DNA of 47,400 nt from Chloroflexota bacterium (GCA_003157875.1 PMKV01000134.1:1590-48989), one strand, 5' to 3'; counted from the stretch's first letter, positions 17,803-27,572 are shown. A program made the numbers and translations. Notes: generated by a model from the letters alone, not told the origin.

Positions 17803-17843
17803 TGACCTGCGAGGCTCGGGAGGATTCGAAGCCTCGCAGGTCA
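17803..17843 (-). terminator. Intercistronic stem-loop between binding protein and ATPase genes
   Basis: A perfect 14-bp stem (TGACCTGCGAGGCT / AGCCTCGCAGGTCA) with a 13-base loop stands in the 119-base gap between the two genes and just upstream of the ATPase ribosome binding site (CAGGAG). It lacks a T-tract. It is probably a partial terminator or a 3' stabiliser that lets the binding protein be made in excess over the ATPase. Confidence 0.7.
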
Positions 17844-17903
17844 GATCCGATAAAGAAACTGTTGGTAGCTCCAGCAGTCTGAGGACGCTGGTCGCCCGTC
17901 GGT

Positions 17904-18875
17904 CTACTGGAAAGTAGCCGCGTTGGCCTTAGTGATGAGGACCGGCGGGATGAGGACGGTCTTGTCAACCGTGCCACCCGTCAGGATGGTGATGGCATCG
18001 TCGACGATGGTCTGACCCATCTTGACGTTGTCCTGATGGATGCTGGCGGTCTCGGTGCCGTTCAGGATGGCGGTCAGCTCGGCGGCGGAGCCGTCGAAGC
18101 CATAGACGCCGATCTTGCTCGAGAGACCCTTGTCCGATACTGCCTTGGCCACGGCGGCCGCACCGTCAGAGTGCGGGACGAAGATGGCGGTCAGGTCGGG
18201 GGTGGAGGCAATGGCGGCGGTGGCAATGCTGACGTCCGTGGCGGAGTCCCAGTTGCCGTACTGGCCGTCGTCTTTCATTCCGCAGGCCTTGATCTTGTCC
18301 TCGACACCCTTCTTGCGAGCGTCACCGCTCTGGGCGCCGACGGTGCCACCGAGGACGAGGGCAGTGCCCTTGCCGCTGGTGTTCGTGCAGATGAGGGCAC
18401 CGATCTGATTGCCGGCGCCTTCGTTGTCGGTCTGGATCAGGGCGGAGATGTACGGATCATCGATGCCGGTGTCGACGGCAAGGATCGGGATCCCGGCAGC
18501 CTTGGCCTTGGCGATCGTGTCGCCCCAGACGCGGTTGTCGACGGACCCAATGATGATGGCCGACGGCTTCTGCGAAAGCTCGGAGTTGACGGCCTGCAGC
18601 TGGATGCCGGAGTCGTTTGTGGTGGCGGTCACGTCGACGAACTTGACGCCCTTGGCGGTGGCTTCGGCGGCCGCGGCCTTACCCAGGATGTTCCAGTAGG
18701 TGTTGCTCGTTGAATAGCCGGAATAGGCGATCGTGATCTTCGAGAGATCGACGCTGCCTGCCGACGCGGCGGTTGACGCGCCCGGCGCCTGTGTCGCCGC
18801 CGGGGCCGTCGTCGCTGACGATGTGGAACATGCCGCCACTATCAGGGCGACGCCCACGAGAAGAACTCGCTTCAT
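17904..18875 (-). CDS. Sugar ABC transporter substrate-binding lipoprotein (RbsB family)
   Basis: The ATG at 18875 opens a lipoprotein signal peptide (MKRVLLVGVALIVAAC, acylated Cys16) followed by a Ser/Thr/Ala/Pro linker. The mature protein is a periplasmic-binding-protein type 1 fold. Typical features are ITIAYSGYSTSNTYW, the stretch PSAIIIGSVDN in lobe 1, and the hinge region IGVYGFDGSAAELTAI. The total length is 323 residues. It should deliver a monosaccharide to the permease encoded just upstream. The longer frame starting at 18938 is rejected because it overlaps the intergenic space and lacks a ribosome binding site. The sugar is inferred from neighbours, not from residues. Confidence 0.93.
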   Translation of the reverse strand: MKRVLLVGVALIVAACSTSSATTAPAATQAPGASTAASAGSVDLSKITIAYSGYSTSNTYWNILGKAAAAEATAKGVKFVDVTATTNDSGIQLQAVNSELSQKPSAIIIGSVDNRVWGDTIAKAKAAGIPILAVDTGIDDPYISALIQTDNEGAGNQIGALICTNTSGKGTALVLGGTVGAQSGDARKKGVEDKIKACGMKDDGQYGNWDSATDVSIATAAIASTPDLTAIFVPHSDGAAAVAKAVSDKGLSSKIGVYGFDGSAAELTAILNGTETASIHQDNVKMGQTIVDDAITILTGGTVDKTVLIPPVLITKANAATFQ

Positions 18876-18938
18876 TACTCCATCCTCACTCTTGGTCGGT
18901 TTGGTCAGTCTTCGGTGTTTCGTTTGCTCTGTGTCCAC

Positions 18939-19931
18939 TCAACATGCGAGGCGCAACCTACTCCATAGACTCCTCTTGCTATCGTTGATGACACCAGTCC
19001 TCCGCGACGCACTGGCCCGCCTCTGGTAGAAATCCATCCAGACGGCGACGATCAGCACGACACCGGTCGCGACCTGCTGCCAGAACGCGTCGTAATGCAG
19101 ATAGATCAGACCGGCGAAGATGGATTCGTAAATCATCACGCCAAGGACGGTCTTCCCCACACCGCCGATGCCGCCAAACATGCTGGTTCCGCCGATAACT
19201 ACGCCGGCGATTGCCAGCAGTTCCATGCCCTGGCCTCTGTCCACATATGCGAAGTCCACACGTGCCGTATAGACGATCGAGGCGAGGCCGGCCATGATTC
19301 CGCAGATCATGTAGATGAGCACGATGTTGCGTTTCACCGGGATACCGGCAAGACGAGCAACTTCTTCGTTGCCACCCTGGGCGTAGGTCTGGAAGCCAAA
19401 CCTGGTCTTGGAGAGGATGAACCAGAGGATCCCAAAGGCGATGACCGAACAGAACAGAGGCCCGGGCAGACCGGTGCCGAACCAGTCGAACGACTTGCCG
19501 AACTGCTCCATGTCCACGCCGGCGCCCCACATGTCGGCGACGCCACGGAACGCCATCTGGGTTCCGAGCGTGGCGATTAGCGTGGGGATGCCGGTGACGA
19601 CCACGATCGTGCCGTTGATGATTCCGCAGATCGCGCCGGCTCCAAGCGCGATTGCGATCGCGAGAGGGAACGGCACGTGCGCAACGAGCAGCTGGCCGAC
19701 GACGACCGATACCAGCGCGTAGATGGAGCCCACGGACAGGTCAAGGCAGTTGCCGATCAGGGCGATCGTCATGCCGCAGCACATGATGAAGAGCCCGGAG
19801 CCGGTGGCGTTCTCGAGGACGTTGTCGAACGCCTCCCAGTCCCGCGCGATGGGCGCAAGGGCCAGAATCACGACCCAGATGAGAACCAGTCCCATCAGCG
19901 GTCCCGCGATCTCTCGTAATTGCCGTTGCAA
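18939..19931 (-). CDS. Sugar ABC transporter permease (RbsC family)
   Basis: The 330-residue protein has the eight to ten hydrophobic helices of CUT2 permeases. The family pattern GMTIALIGNCLDLSVGS near the N-terminus, GAICGIINGTIV and VTGIPTLIATLGT in the middle, and the coupling region GGNEEVARLAGI are all visible. A homodimer would form the channel for the RbsA-type ATPase. It lies between the alcohol dehydrogenase and binding-protein genes in the same direction. The C-terminal tail (about 25 residues) is basic and slightly long for the family. Confidence 0.93.
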   Translation of the reverse strand: MQRQLREIAGPLMGLVLIWVVILALAPIARDWEAFDNVLENATGSGLFIMCCGMTIALIGNCLDLSVGSIYALVSVVVGQLLVAHVPFPLAIAIALGAGAICGIINGTIVVVTGIPTLIATLGTQMAFRGVADMWGAGVDMEQFGKSFDWFGTGLPGPLFCSVIAFGILWFILSKTRFGFQTYAQGGNEEVARLAGIPVKRNIVLIYMICGIMAGLASIVYTARVDFAYVDRGQGMELLAIAGVVIGGTSMFGGIGGVGKTVLGVMIYESIFAGLIYLHYDAFWQQVATGVVLIVAVWMDFYQRRASASRRTGVINDSKRSLWSRLRLAC

Positions 19932-20022
19932 CTTCGTACTCCTTGATTAGTCGATTGCCGCTCGATCCGCCGACCCGATGGTTGTCGCGCATCCGGTGCG
20001 CGTGGGCTGGGCTGCGGGACGC

Positions 20023-21075
20023 TCAGTCATCGAAAACGATCGCGACCTTGCCGGACTTCCCGCCGTCCATCGTTCGGTAGGCTTCGCCGGCCTTCTCGAG
20101 GGGGAACTTGTGCGTGCAGGTCACGTCTGGATGCATGTCCCAGCGCGGCATGCGCTCAACGAGGTCCTCGACGTTCCCCAGGCTCGTTACCCAGGAGCCG
20201 TAGACCGTCTTCTGGTCGTGGATCAGATCCGGGCTCGGGTTCAGCTCGACCGTGCCGCCCTCGCCCACGAAGGCGATCCGGCCCCAGCGTCGGGCACCCC
20301 GAACCGCGAGCTGCCGGCCGGCGGAGACTCCGGAGCAGTCGATCGAGACTTCGCAGCCGAGGCCGTTGGTGGCGTCGCGGATGCGTCCCAGGGCGTTATC
20401 GTCGGCGACGACCACCAGGTCGGCGAGACCAAGCTTCTCGGCCAGAGCGATCCGGTCCGGGACGATATCGGCGCCGATCACCTTGGTGGCGCCTCGAGCG
20501 CGGGCGAGCATCAACGAAGCGAGGCCCATCGGTCCGAGCCCCACGACGAGCGCGGTGTCGTCGCCTGAGACGTCGATCCGGCGGATCGCTTCGTAGCACG
20601 TGCCGAAGCCGCAGGCGACGCAGGCCCCGTCGATGTAGCTCATCGAGTCCGGCATCAGCACGCAGTCGGCCTCTTCGGCCAGGCAGTACTCGGCGTTGCC
20701 GCCGTCGCGCTGCCAGCCATAAGCCGCCCGCCTGGAGTTCGTGCAGCTGATCTGGTATCCGGTCCGGCAATCGTGGCAGCGGCCGCAGCCGCTGATGTGG
20801 TACAGGAGGACGCGGTCCCCTTCGCGGAAGCGCCGCATGTCGGGCCCGGTGGCGACGATCTGGCCTGCGGGCTCATGGCCGCAGATCACGCCGAGATAGC
20901 CTTCCGGGCCCTTCCCGAGATGCTCGCGGTAGATGGCTCGGATGTCGCTGCCGCAGATCGTGGAGGCCTTCATCTTGATGAGGACCTGACCCGCGGCCGG
21001 CCGCGGAACCGGGAATTCCCGCAGCTCCACGGTGCTGTTACCCGGAAGCACGGCTCCGAGCATCGCCTCCGCCAT
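20023..21075 (-). CDS. Zinc-dependent alcohol/polyol dehydrogenase (MDR family)
   Basis: The 350-residue medium-chain dehydrogenase has catalytic zinc ligand Cys41 (TICGSD) and His67-Glu68 (CGHE). The structural zinc site is Cys97, Cys100, Cys103 and Cys111. The Rossmann motif is [10 protein letters not shown]. It oxidises a secondary alcohol or sugar with NAD(P)+ in the cytoplasm. It is the first gene of the leftward arm, with AAGGAG before its start and four LacI-type operators upstream, so it belongs to the fucose-type regulon. It may be an L-fucose or polyol dehydrogenase or handle the 1,2-propanediol/lactaldehyde end product; the substrate is not decided by sequence. It resembles the threonine dehydrogenase and sorbitol dehydrogenase branches. 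Confidence 0.9.
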   Translation of the reverse strand: MAEAMLGAVLPGNSTVELREFPVPRPAAGQVLIKMKASTICGSDIRAIYREHLGKGPEGYLGVICGHEPAGQIVATGPDMRRFREGDRVLLYHISGCGRCHDCRTGYQISCTNSRRAAYGWQRDGGNAEYCLAEEADCVLMPDSMSYIDGACVACGFGTCYEAIRRIDVSGDDTALVVGLGPMGLASLMLARARGATKVIGADIVPDRIALAEKLGLADLVVVADDNALGRIRDATNGLGCEVSIDCSGVSAGRQLAVRGARRWGRIAFVGEGGTVELNPSPDLIHDQKTVYGSWVTSLGNVEDLVERMPRWDMHPDVTCTHKFPLEKAGEAYRTMDGGKSGKVAIVFDD

Positions 21076-21114
21076 GTGTGCGCTCCTTGTGAGTGGGTTT
21101 ACGAAGACTGAGCA

Positions 21115-21128
21115 TGTTAGCGATACCA
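21115..21128. promoter_or_regulatory. LacI-type operator O1
   Basis: TGTTAGCGATACCA fits the 14-bp palindrome TGKTAnCGnTAMCA with a central CG, as used by LacI-family regulators. It is 40 bases upstream of the alcohol dehydrogenase start. Confidence 0.65.
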
Positions 21129-21136
21129 GACCTGGA

Positions 21137-21150
21137 TGGTACCGTTACCA
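21137..21150. promoter_or_regulatory. LacI-type operator O2
   Basis: TGGTACCGTTACCA is a near-perfect 14-bp palindrome. Its centre is 22 bases from that of O1, about two helical turns. Confidence 0.8.
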
Positions 21151-21169
21151 CATCCCCCGGGCCGCAGCA

Positions 21170-21183
21170 TGTTATCGTTAACA
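21170..21183. promoter_or_regulatory. LacI-type operator O3
   Basis: TGTTATCGTTAACA matches the same consensus. Its centre is 33 bases from O2, about three helical turns. Confidence 0.8.
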
Positions 21184-21200
21184 GGCCGTCGATGCGCGGA

Positions 21201-21214
21201 TGGTAACGTTAACA
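21201..21214. promoter_or_regulatory. LacI-type operator O4
   Basis: TGGTAACGTTAACA matches the same consensus. Its centre is 31 bases from O3. It is the operator nearest to the lacI-type gene, whose start codon is about 60 bases away. Confidence 0.8.
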
Positions 21215-21272
21215 GGCCGCCCGCGCTAGCCCCTTATCGCAACCCTCCCACGAAGGCTACGATTACCAAACC

Positions 21273-22328
21273 GTGAGCACCCTCAACGACGTCGCCAAGC
21301 TTGCCGGAGTCTCCACGATGACCGTGTCCCGGGTCATCAACGGCTCCGGTTACACCAGTCCGGAATCGCGCGCTCGCGTGAACCGCGCCATCGCCGAACT
21401 CGGCTACATGCCCAACGTCCTCGCCCGGCAGCTGCGCTCGAGGCGGACGAAGACCCTGGCGCTGGTGATGACAGACATTGCCAACCCGTTCTTCACCACG
21501 ATCGCCCGAGGCGTGGAGGATGCCGCCCGTCCCAAGGGCTACGCGGTCATGTTCTGCAACACGGACGAATCGGTGGACGAGGAGCTCGACTACGTGCGCG
21601 TCCTCATCCAGCGCCGCGTCGACGGCGTCCTGCTCGTGCCGGCCTCGGATTCGAGCGGGTCGCTCGAGCTGCTCAAGGCCCACGGCCTGCCGGCCGTGGT
21701 GCTGGACCGGCGTCTGCGCTCCGGAGAGGTCGACGCGGTCCGCGCGGACTCCGAGGGCGGAGCGTACCTCGCAGCACGCCATCTGCTCGATCTAGGTCAC
21801 CGGGAGATCGCCGTCCTGGTCGGACCGGAGTCGGTCTCAACGTCCGCCGACCGAGTCAGCGGCTACAGGCGCGCCATGCTGGAGGCCGGAATCGACCCCG
21901 GCACCCAGCAGATCCTCTTCGGTCAGTACACCGAGGCCAGCGGGTACGAGATGACCGGCCGCCTGCTGGCGGCTCAGTCGCGGCCCACCGCGATCTTCGC
22001 CGGCAACAACTTCATCGCCTTTGGCGCCATCCAGGGTCTCCGGGAGGCTGGGAAGGAGATCCCGGACGACATCTCGATCGTGGTCTTCGACGACCTGCCG
22101 CAAGGATGGGTCATGCCTTTCCTGACCGTCATCGCCCAGCCGGCCTACGAGATCGGGAGGCTGGCCGCGGAGATGATGATCGAGCGTCTGGGGGCCGACC
22201 AGCCGCTCGAGCCGCGGACGATCGTCCTGCCGTGCGAGCTGATCACGCGTCGGTCGTCGGCACCGCCCCGCCTGCGGTCCGCGAAACCCACTCCGGCCAC
22301 CCTCAACCCAACGGAGAGTCCTGCATGA
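21273..22328 (+). CDS. LacI-family transcriptional regulator of the fucose-type regulon
   Basis: The 351-residue protein starts at GTG and begins directly with the LacI DNA-binding domain: LNDVAKLAGVSTMTVSRVIN (helix-turn-helix), then the hinge region VLARQLRSRRTKT. The effector domain has the periplasmic-binding-like fold (LALVMTDIANPFFTTIARGVE, VVLDRRL, HREIAVLVGPE). It probably binds a sugar or sugar phosphate and represses both arms through the four operators lying between it and the divergent dehydrogenase gene, including its own promoter. No good ribosome binding site precedes the GTG, so the mRNA may be nearly leaderless. It overlaps the next gene by four bases. Confidence 0.93.
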   Translation: MSTLNDVAKLAGVSTMTVSRVINGSGYTSPESRARVNRAIAELGYMPNVLARQLRSRRTKTLALVMTDIANPFFTTIARGVEDAARPKGYAVMFCNTDESVDEELDYVRVLIQRRVDGVLLVPASDSSGSLELLKAHGLPAVVLDRRLRSGEVDAVRADSEGGAYLAARHLLDLGHREIAVLVGPESVSTSADRVSGYRRAMLEAGIDPGTQQILFGQYTEASGYEMTGRLLAAQSRPTAIFAGNNFIAFGAIQGLREAGKEIPDDISIVVFDDLPQGWVMPFLTVIAQPAYEIGRLAAEMMIERLGADQPLEPRTIVLPCELITRRSSAPPRLRSAKPTPATLNPTESPA

Positions 22329-23374
22329 GCATCAGCGAGCAGCGGCCAGGATCGTTCGCCATCGCCGAAGACGGCGTCGACCCCGCCCTGGTGCCCAATC
22401 GGGTGCTCTGGACGGGCGCTCGGATGCCCGCCATCGGGTTGGGGACGTTCGGCTCCGATCGCTTCTCCGGCGAGCAGATCGCCGAAGCCGTGCTGGGCGC
22501 TGCGGCCGTCGGCTACCGCCATTTCGACTGCGCCAGGGTCTACGGCAACGAGCGCCTGATCGGCGCCTCGCTCGAAACGATCCAGGCCGGCGGGATCCGC
22601 CGCGAAGACGTGTGGGTGACCTCCAAGCTCTGGAACGACAAGCACGCTCCCGCCGACGTGATCCCCACGTTCAAGGAGTCGCTGGCGGACCTGCGCCTCG
22701 AGTATCTGGACCTGTACCTGATCCACTGGCCGTTCCCGAACCATCACGCGCCGGGCGTGGACGTCACCTCGCGAGCCCCCAACGCGCGGCCGTACATCCA
22801 CGAGGAGTTCATGGCCACCTGGCGTGAGATGGAGAAGCTCGTCGACGTGGGCCTGGTTCGGCATATCGGTACCTCCAACATGTCCGTCGCCAAGCTAAAG
22901 CTTCTCCTGCGCGACGCCCGCATCAAGCCGGCCTGCAACGAGATGGAGCTGCATCCGTGCTTCCAGCAGCCGGAGATGTTCAAGTTCGTCATGGACGCCG
23001 GCATCGTGCCGATCGGATTTGCCCCGATCGGCTCGCCGACGCGACCGGACCGCGACAAGACCCCGGATGACGCCGTGGACATCGAGGACCCGGCCATCGT
23101 CGCCATCGCCAAGCGCCTCGGCGTTCACCCGGCCACGGTATGCGTGAAATGGGCCGTCCAGCGTGGCCAGGTCCCGATCCCCTTCTCGATCTACCGCAAC
23201 GAGTACCTCTCCAACCTTCGCTCCACGGTCATGGCACCCCTCACCGACGAGGAAATGGCCGCGGTCGCAGCAGCCGATCGAAACAGTCGCCTGATCAAGG
23301 GCCAGGTCTTCCTGTGGAAGGAAGGCCAGACCTGGGAAGACCTCTGGGACCTGGACGGCGTCATCGCCCGGTAG
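22325..23374 (+). CDS. Aldo/keto reductase
   Basis: The 349-residue enzyme has the AKR motifs: GLGTFGS, the Asp and Tyr in [11 protein letters not shown], Lys in VTSKLWNDK and His in YLIHWPF. A C-terminal NADP-binding region with the Ile-Pro-Phe-Ser variation ([13 protein letters not shown]) is also present. It reduces aldehydes or ketoses with NAD(P)H. Its ATG overlaps the stop of the regulator (ATGA), so they are co-translated. In a 6-deoxy-sugar pathway it could reduce lactaldehyde to propanediol or act on the sugar itself; this is inference from context. Confidence 0.92.
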   Translation: MSISEQRPGSFAIAEDGVDPALVPNRVLWTGARMPAIGLGTFGSDRFSGEQIAEAVLGAAAVGYRHFDCARVYGNERLIGASLETIQAGGIRREDVWVTSKLWNDKHAPADVIPTFKESLADLRLEYLDLYLIHWPFPNHHAPGVDVTSRAPNARPYIHEEFMATWREMEKLVDVGLVRHIGTSNMSVAKLKLLLRDARIKPACNEMELHPCFQQPEMFKFVMDAGIVPIGFAPIGSPTRPDRDKTPDDAVDIEDPAIVAIAKRLGVHPATVCVKWAVQRGQVPIPFSIYRNEYLSNLRSTVMAPLTDEEMAAVAAADRNSRLIKGQVFLWKEGQTWEDLWDLDGVIAR

Positions 23375-23432
23375 GGCCACGGTGACACGGCGTTCTGAGC
23401 TCCGAGTATTGGGTCCGCAAAGGAGGAGCATC

Positions 23433-25238
23433 GTGTCCACTCCTACCGTCTCGACCGGCCGGTATGTCGGCGGCTGGCCCAAGATCGGCATCCGCCCGGC
23501 CATCGACGGCCGGCGGAACGGCATTCGTGAGTCGCTCGAGGGCCAGACCATGGGCCTGGCACGCATCGCGGCCGAGCACCTGAGCGCCAACCTGCGCTAC
23601 CCCGACGGCAAGCCCGTCGAATGCGTCATCCCCGAGGACTGCATCGGCGGCGTCGTCGAGGCCGCGCGCGCCGCGGAGCTCTTCAGCCGCGAAGGCGTGG
23701 GCGTCTCGATCACCGTGACCCCATGCTGGTGCTACGGCTCCGAAACGATGGACATGGATCCGCTCACCCCCAAGGCGGTCTGGGGATTCAACGGCACCGA
23801 GCGCCCCGGCGCGGTCTACCTGGCGGCCGTGCTCGCCGGCCACGCCCAGAAGGGGCTGCCGGCCTACGGCATCTACGGCCGCGACGTACAGGATGCCGGC
23901 GAGGGCACCATCCCGGCCGACGTGGCGGAGAAGCTGCTGCGCTTCGCCCGCGCCGCGCTGGCCGCCGCGATCATGCGCGGCAAGTCGTACCTGTCGCTGG
24001 GCGGCGTCTCAATGGGCATCGCCGGCTCGATCGTCGATCAGGGTTTCTTCGAGCGCTACCTCGGCATGCGTGTCGAGGCCGTCGACATGTCGGAGCTGAC
24101 GCGGCGCATCGACCGCAAAATCTACGACCCGGCCGAATTCGAGCGAGCCCACACGTGGGTCCGAGCCAACTGCCACGAAGGCGACGACAGAAACGCGCCG
24201 GAAGGGACGCGGAGCCGCGAGCAGAAGGACCGCGACTGGCAGACGGTCGTGAAGATGACCCTCATCGCCCGAGACCTGCTGGTCGGCAATCCGAGGCTGG
24301 GCGAGCTGGGATTCGGAGAGGAGGCGATGGGCCACAACGCCATCGTCGGCGGCTTCCAGGGGCAGCGCCACTGGACCGACCACTCGCCCAACGGCGACTT
24401 CATGGAGGCCTTCCTCAACTCCTCGTTCGACTGGGACGGGGTCAGGGCACCGTACGTCTTCGCGACCGAGAACGACAGCCTCAACGGCGCCGCGATGCTC
24501 TTCGGCTACCTGCTGACGAACACCGCTCAGGTCTTCGCCGACGTGAGGACCTACTGGAGCCCCGACGCGGTCAAGCGCGTGACCGGCCACACGCTGGCGG
24601 GTCCCGCCGCCGGAGGCGTAATCCATCTGATCAACTCGGGAGCGGCCAGCATGGACGCCGCCGGCGGAACCCGGCGCGACGGCAAGCCGGCCATGAAGCC
24701 CTTCTGGGAGATCGGCGAGGACGAAGCGAAGGCCTGCCTCGACGCGGTCAAATGGATGCCGGCCGTGACCGGCTACTTCCGAGGCGGCGGCTTCTCGTCG
24801 CTATTCCTCTCGCCCGGCGGGATGCCGGTGACGATGAGCCGCATCAACCTCGTGCACGGAGTCGGTCCCGTCCTTCAGCTCGCCGAGGGCTACACGGTGG
24901 ACCTGCCGCCCGAGGCGAACGCCAGGCTCGATGCCCGAACCGACCCGACGTGGCCGACCCAGTGGTTCGCGCCGCGGCTCACCGGGGCCGGCCCGTTCCG
25001 CGACGTCTACGGCGTCATGGCCAACTGGGGCGCCAACCACTGCGCCATGAGCTACGGGCACATCGGCGAAGACCTCATAAGCCTCGCCTCTCTGCTCCGA
25101 ATACCGGTTAGCATGCACAACGTGCCGGCCGAGAAGCTGTTCCGACCCAGCGTCTGGAACTCTCTCGGAACGGCCGATCCGGAGGGCGCCGACTATCGGG
25201 CCTGCGCCAACTTCGGGCCTCTGTACGGCAAGAGCTAG
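23433..25238 (+). CDS. fucI: L-fucose isomerase
   Basis: This enzyme isomerises L-fucose to L-fuculose (and D-arabinose to D-ribulose) with Mn2+. The 601-residue protein matches the family over its whole length: [67 protein letters not shown] and [10 protein letters not shown] are visible. Metal and catalytic residues are Glu346 (ATENDSLNG), Asp370 (VFADVRTYW) and His536 (NWGANH), with nearly the same spacing as Glu337, Asp361 and His528 in E. coli FucI. The GTG start at 23433 has AGGAGG seven to nine bases upstream. Next to it lies a sugar kinase. No fuculose-phosphate aldolase gene is in the window. Confidence 0.97.
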   Translation: MSTPTVSTGRYVGGWPKIGIRPAIDGRRNGIRESLEGQTMGLARIAAEHLSANLRYPDGKPVECVIPEDCIGGVVEAARAAELFSREGVGVSITVTPCWCYGSETMDMDPLTPKAVWGFNGTERPGAVYLAAVLAGHAQKGLPAYGIYGRDVQDAGEGTIPADVAEKLLRFARAALAAAIMRGKSYLSLGGVSMGIAGSIVDQGFFERYLGMRVEAVDMSELTRRIDRKIYDPAEFERAHTWVRANCHEGDDRNAPEGTRSREQKDRDWQTVVKMTLIARDLLVGNPRLGELGFGEEAMGHNAIVGGFQGQRHWTDHSPNGDFMEAFLNSSFDWDGVRAPYVFATENDSLNGAAMLFGYLLTNTAQVFADVRTYWSPDAVKRVTGHTLAGPAAGGVIHLINSGAASMDAAGGTRRDGKPAMKPFWEIGEDEAKACLDAVKWMPAVTGYFRGGGFSSLFLSPGGMPVTMSRINLVHGVGPVLQLAEGYTVDLPPEANARLDARTDPTWPTQWFAPRLTGAGPFRDVYGVMANWGANHCAMSYGHIGEDLISLASLLRIPVSMHNVPAEKLFRPSVWNSLGTADPEGADYRACANFGPLYGKS

Positions 25239-25287
25239 GGCGCGTTCTCTCGATCGAACGGGGGGCGCCGTTCGAGCAGGAGGGCCA

Positions 25288-26787
25288 ATGGACCACCCGC
25301 GCAAGTTCGTGGCGATCGACCTCGGAGCCTCGAGCGGCCGCCTGCTCCTGGGCCGCTGGGACGGGTCCCGCTTCGACGTCAGCGAGGTTCATCGGTTCAT
25401 CAACGGGCCGGTGACGACGCTCGGCCACCTGCACTGGGACGTTCTGTCCATCTTCGCCGAGATCAAGTCGGGCCTGGCCTGCTGCATCTCCGGCGAGGCG
25501 CGAGCCGACGGCATCGCCGGACTCGGTCTGGACACCTGGGGCGTGGACTACGCCCTCCTGGACCGGCAAGGGAGGATGCTCGGCAACCCGTATCACTACC
25601 GCGACAAGCGCAACGACGGGACCATGGAACTGGCCTTCGGGCGAGTGCCGCGGCATGCCATCTACGACGCGACCGGCATCCAGATGATGCAGATCAACAC
25701 CGTCTTCCAGCTGCTGAGCATGGTCCGCGACGGCGATCCACAGCTCGAGCTGGCCAAGACGCTGCTGCCGATGCCAAACCTGTTCGGCTACTGGCTCTCC
25801 GGGCAGAAGGCCGCCGAATACACCTTCGCCACGACGACTCAGTGCCTCGAAGCCCGCGACCGCCGCTGGGCGGTGGATTTGCTGGCGAAGCTCGACATCC
25901 CGACGGCCTTCCTCCCGCCGATCGTGGAGCCGGCCACCGTCCTGGGCACTTTGCTGCCGGATGTGGCGGCCGACACGGGATTGCCCGAGTCCGTGCCTGT
26001 GATCAACGTCGGCAGCCACGACACCGCCAGCGCCGTTGCGGCAATTCCCGGGCTGGATGCGCGCAGCGCCTACATCAGCAGTGGCACCTGGAGCCTGATG
26101 GGCGTTGAGGCCCCGGGCGCGGTCATCAACGACCTCTCTCTGGCGGGCAATTTCACCAACGAGGGCGGCGTCGGCGGCACGATCCGGCTGCTGCGGAACA
26201 TCCCCGGCCTGTGGCTCATCCAGGAGTGCCGGCGCCAGTGGCAGAAAGAGGGCAGCGAGTACACCTGGGAGGCCTTGCTGGATAGAGCGGAGCGCGAGGA
26301 GCCTTTCCGCCACCTCATCGACCCCGACGCGCCCGAGCTGCTCAACCCGCAGGACATGCCGGCGGCCATCCGCGGCCTGTGCCGCCGGACCGGGCAGGAG
26401 CCGCCCGAGACGGTCGGCGCCGTGGTGCGGTGCTGCCTCGAAAGCCTGGCCCTGCGCTACCGCCAGACACTCGAGGACCTGGAGCAACTCGTCGGCCACA
26501 AGCTGGAAGTGGTCAGGATCGTCGGCGGCGGCAGTCAGAATCGCCTGCTCTGCCAGATGGCCGCCGACGCGTGCGGCGTACCGGTGGTGGCAGGCCCGAT
26601 CGAGGCGACGGCGCTCGGCAATCTCATGGTGCAGGCCATCGCCACCGGCGATCTGGACGGCATCGAGGCCGGGCGAGCGGCAGTGGCGGCTTCGGTGACG
26701 CTGGACACGTACGAGCCCCATTCCGATGCCGCGTGGCAAGACATGCTCGGCCGGCTTCAAGGCTTCGTCGCCCACGACGCGGGGTGA
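25288..26787 (+). CDS. Rhamnulokinase-family sugar kinase (FGGY)
   Basis: The 499-residue FGGY kinase is closest in pattern to RhaB: AIDLGASSGRLLLG, EVHRFINGP, LGLDTWGVDYALLD, TTTQCLEARD, GSHDTASAVAAIP, SSGTWSLMGVE, NITNEGG-like NFTNEGGVGG, and the C-terminal RIVGGGSQNRLLCQM. It phosphorylates a ketose at O1 with ATP. Coming after L-fucose isomerase it most likely phosphorylates L-fuculose, though L-rhamnulose is the typical RhaB substrate. The ATG has AGGAGG upstream (CAGGAGGGCCA). The stop overlaps the start of the next gene. Confidence 0.93.
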   Translation: MDHPRKFVAIDLGASSGRLLLGRWDGSRFDVSEVHRFINGPVTTLGHLHWDVLSIFAEIKSGLACCISGEARADGIAGLGLDTWGVDYALLDRQGRMLGNPYHYRDKRNDGTMELAFGRVPRHAIYDATGIQMMQINTVFQLLSMVRDGDPQLELAKTLLPMPNLFGYWLSGQKAAEYTFATTTQCLEARDRRWAVDLLAKLDIPTAFLPPIVEPATVLGTLLPDVAADTGLPESVPVINVGSHDTASAVAAIPGLDARSAYISSGTWSLMGVEAPGAVINDLSLAGNFTNEGGVGGTIRLLRNIPGLWLIQECRRQWQKEGSEYTWEALLDRAEREEPFRHLIDPDAPELLNPQDMPAAIRGLCRRTGQEPPETVGAVVRCCLESLALRYRQTLEDLEQLVGHKLEVVRIVGGGSQNRLLCQMAADACGVPVVAGPIEATALGNLMVQAIATGDLDGIEAGRAAVAASVTLDTYEPHSDAAWQDMLGRLQGFVAHDAG

Positions 26788-27572
26788 CCAGTTTGTCGGC
26801 GCCGCCGCCGGATGACCCAACCTTCCTGACCGCAGGCGGCCTCCGCGTTCGGTACGTCTCGGTGGGGCAGGGCAAACCGCTGCTCCTCATGCACGGCTGG
26901 GGCACTTCTCTCGACACGTTCGCGGGCTTGATCGAGGACCTGCGGCGCCTCTACCGCGTCATCGCCTTCGACTTCCCGGGCCACGGCGGCTCGGACCTGC
27001 CACCGGCCACCTGGACGGTCGACGACTTCGTCCGCCTGACGCTCGACGTGATGGCGGGGCTGGGAGTGGAGCGCGCCTCGATGCTGGGCCATTCGTTCGG
27101 CGGGCGCGTTGCCATCAAGCTGGCGGCCGCCTACCCGGATCGAGTCGACCATCTGGTGCTCGTGGACTCGGCCGGCGTGCCGCCCCGGCGCACCGTTCGG
27201 CGGATCCTGAAGCGGACAGCGTCGCGCCTCGCCAACGCCGCCGGGCGCCACCTCGGACCTCCCGGGCGGGCCGTCCGCCGCAGGATCGTGGCCCGAATCG
27301 CGTCCACGGATTACGTCAACGCCGGGCCGCTGCGCGATACCTTCCTCGCGATCGTCAAGGAGGATCTCCGGCCGGCGATGGTCCGGATCGCGGCCCCGAC
27401 GCTGCTGGTATGGGGCGAATCGGACGCGGACACGCCGCCCGCCGACGGCCGCGAAATGGAGCGGCTGATCCCCAACGCCAGCCTGCTCGTGCTCAAGTCG
27501 GCCGGCCACTTCGCGTACCTGGATCAGCACGGGCGGTTCCGCCTGGCCGTGCTGGCGTTCCTCGATGACTGA
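26784..27572 (+). CDS. Alpha/beta hydrolase
   Basis: The 262-residue protein has the oxyanion region LLLMHGWGTS, the nucleophile elbow LGHSFGGRVA, the acid in WGESDADTP and the histidine in SAGHFAYLD, so the Ser-Asp-His triad is complete. The GTG start overlaps the kinase stop by four bases (GTGA) and the C-terminus overlaps the MurF-like gene by eight. A TTG at 26793 is an alternative start. It is a soluble esterase/lipase-like protein with a basic cap region (about 130-160); the substrate is unknown. Its place between sugar and cell-wall genes gives no clear role. Confidence 0.88.
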   Translation: MTSLSAPPPDDPTFLTAGGLRVRYVSVGQGKPLLLMHGWGTSLDTFAGLIEDLRRLYRVIAFDFPGHGGSDLPPATWTVDDFVRLTLDVMAGLGVERASMLGHSFGGRVAIKLAAAYPDRVDHLVLVDSAGVPPRRTVRRILKRTASRLANAAGRHLGPPGRAVRRRIVARIASTDYVNAGPLRDTFLAIVKEDLRPAMVRIAAPTLLVWGESDADTPPADGREMERLIPNASLLVLKSAGHFAYLDQHGRFRLAVLAFLDD

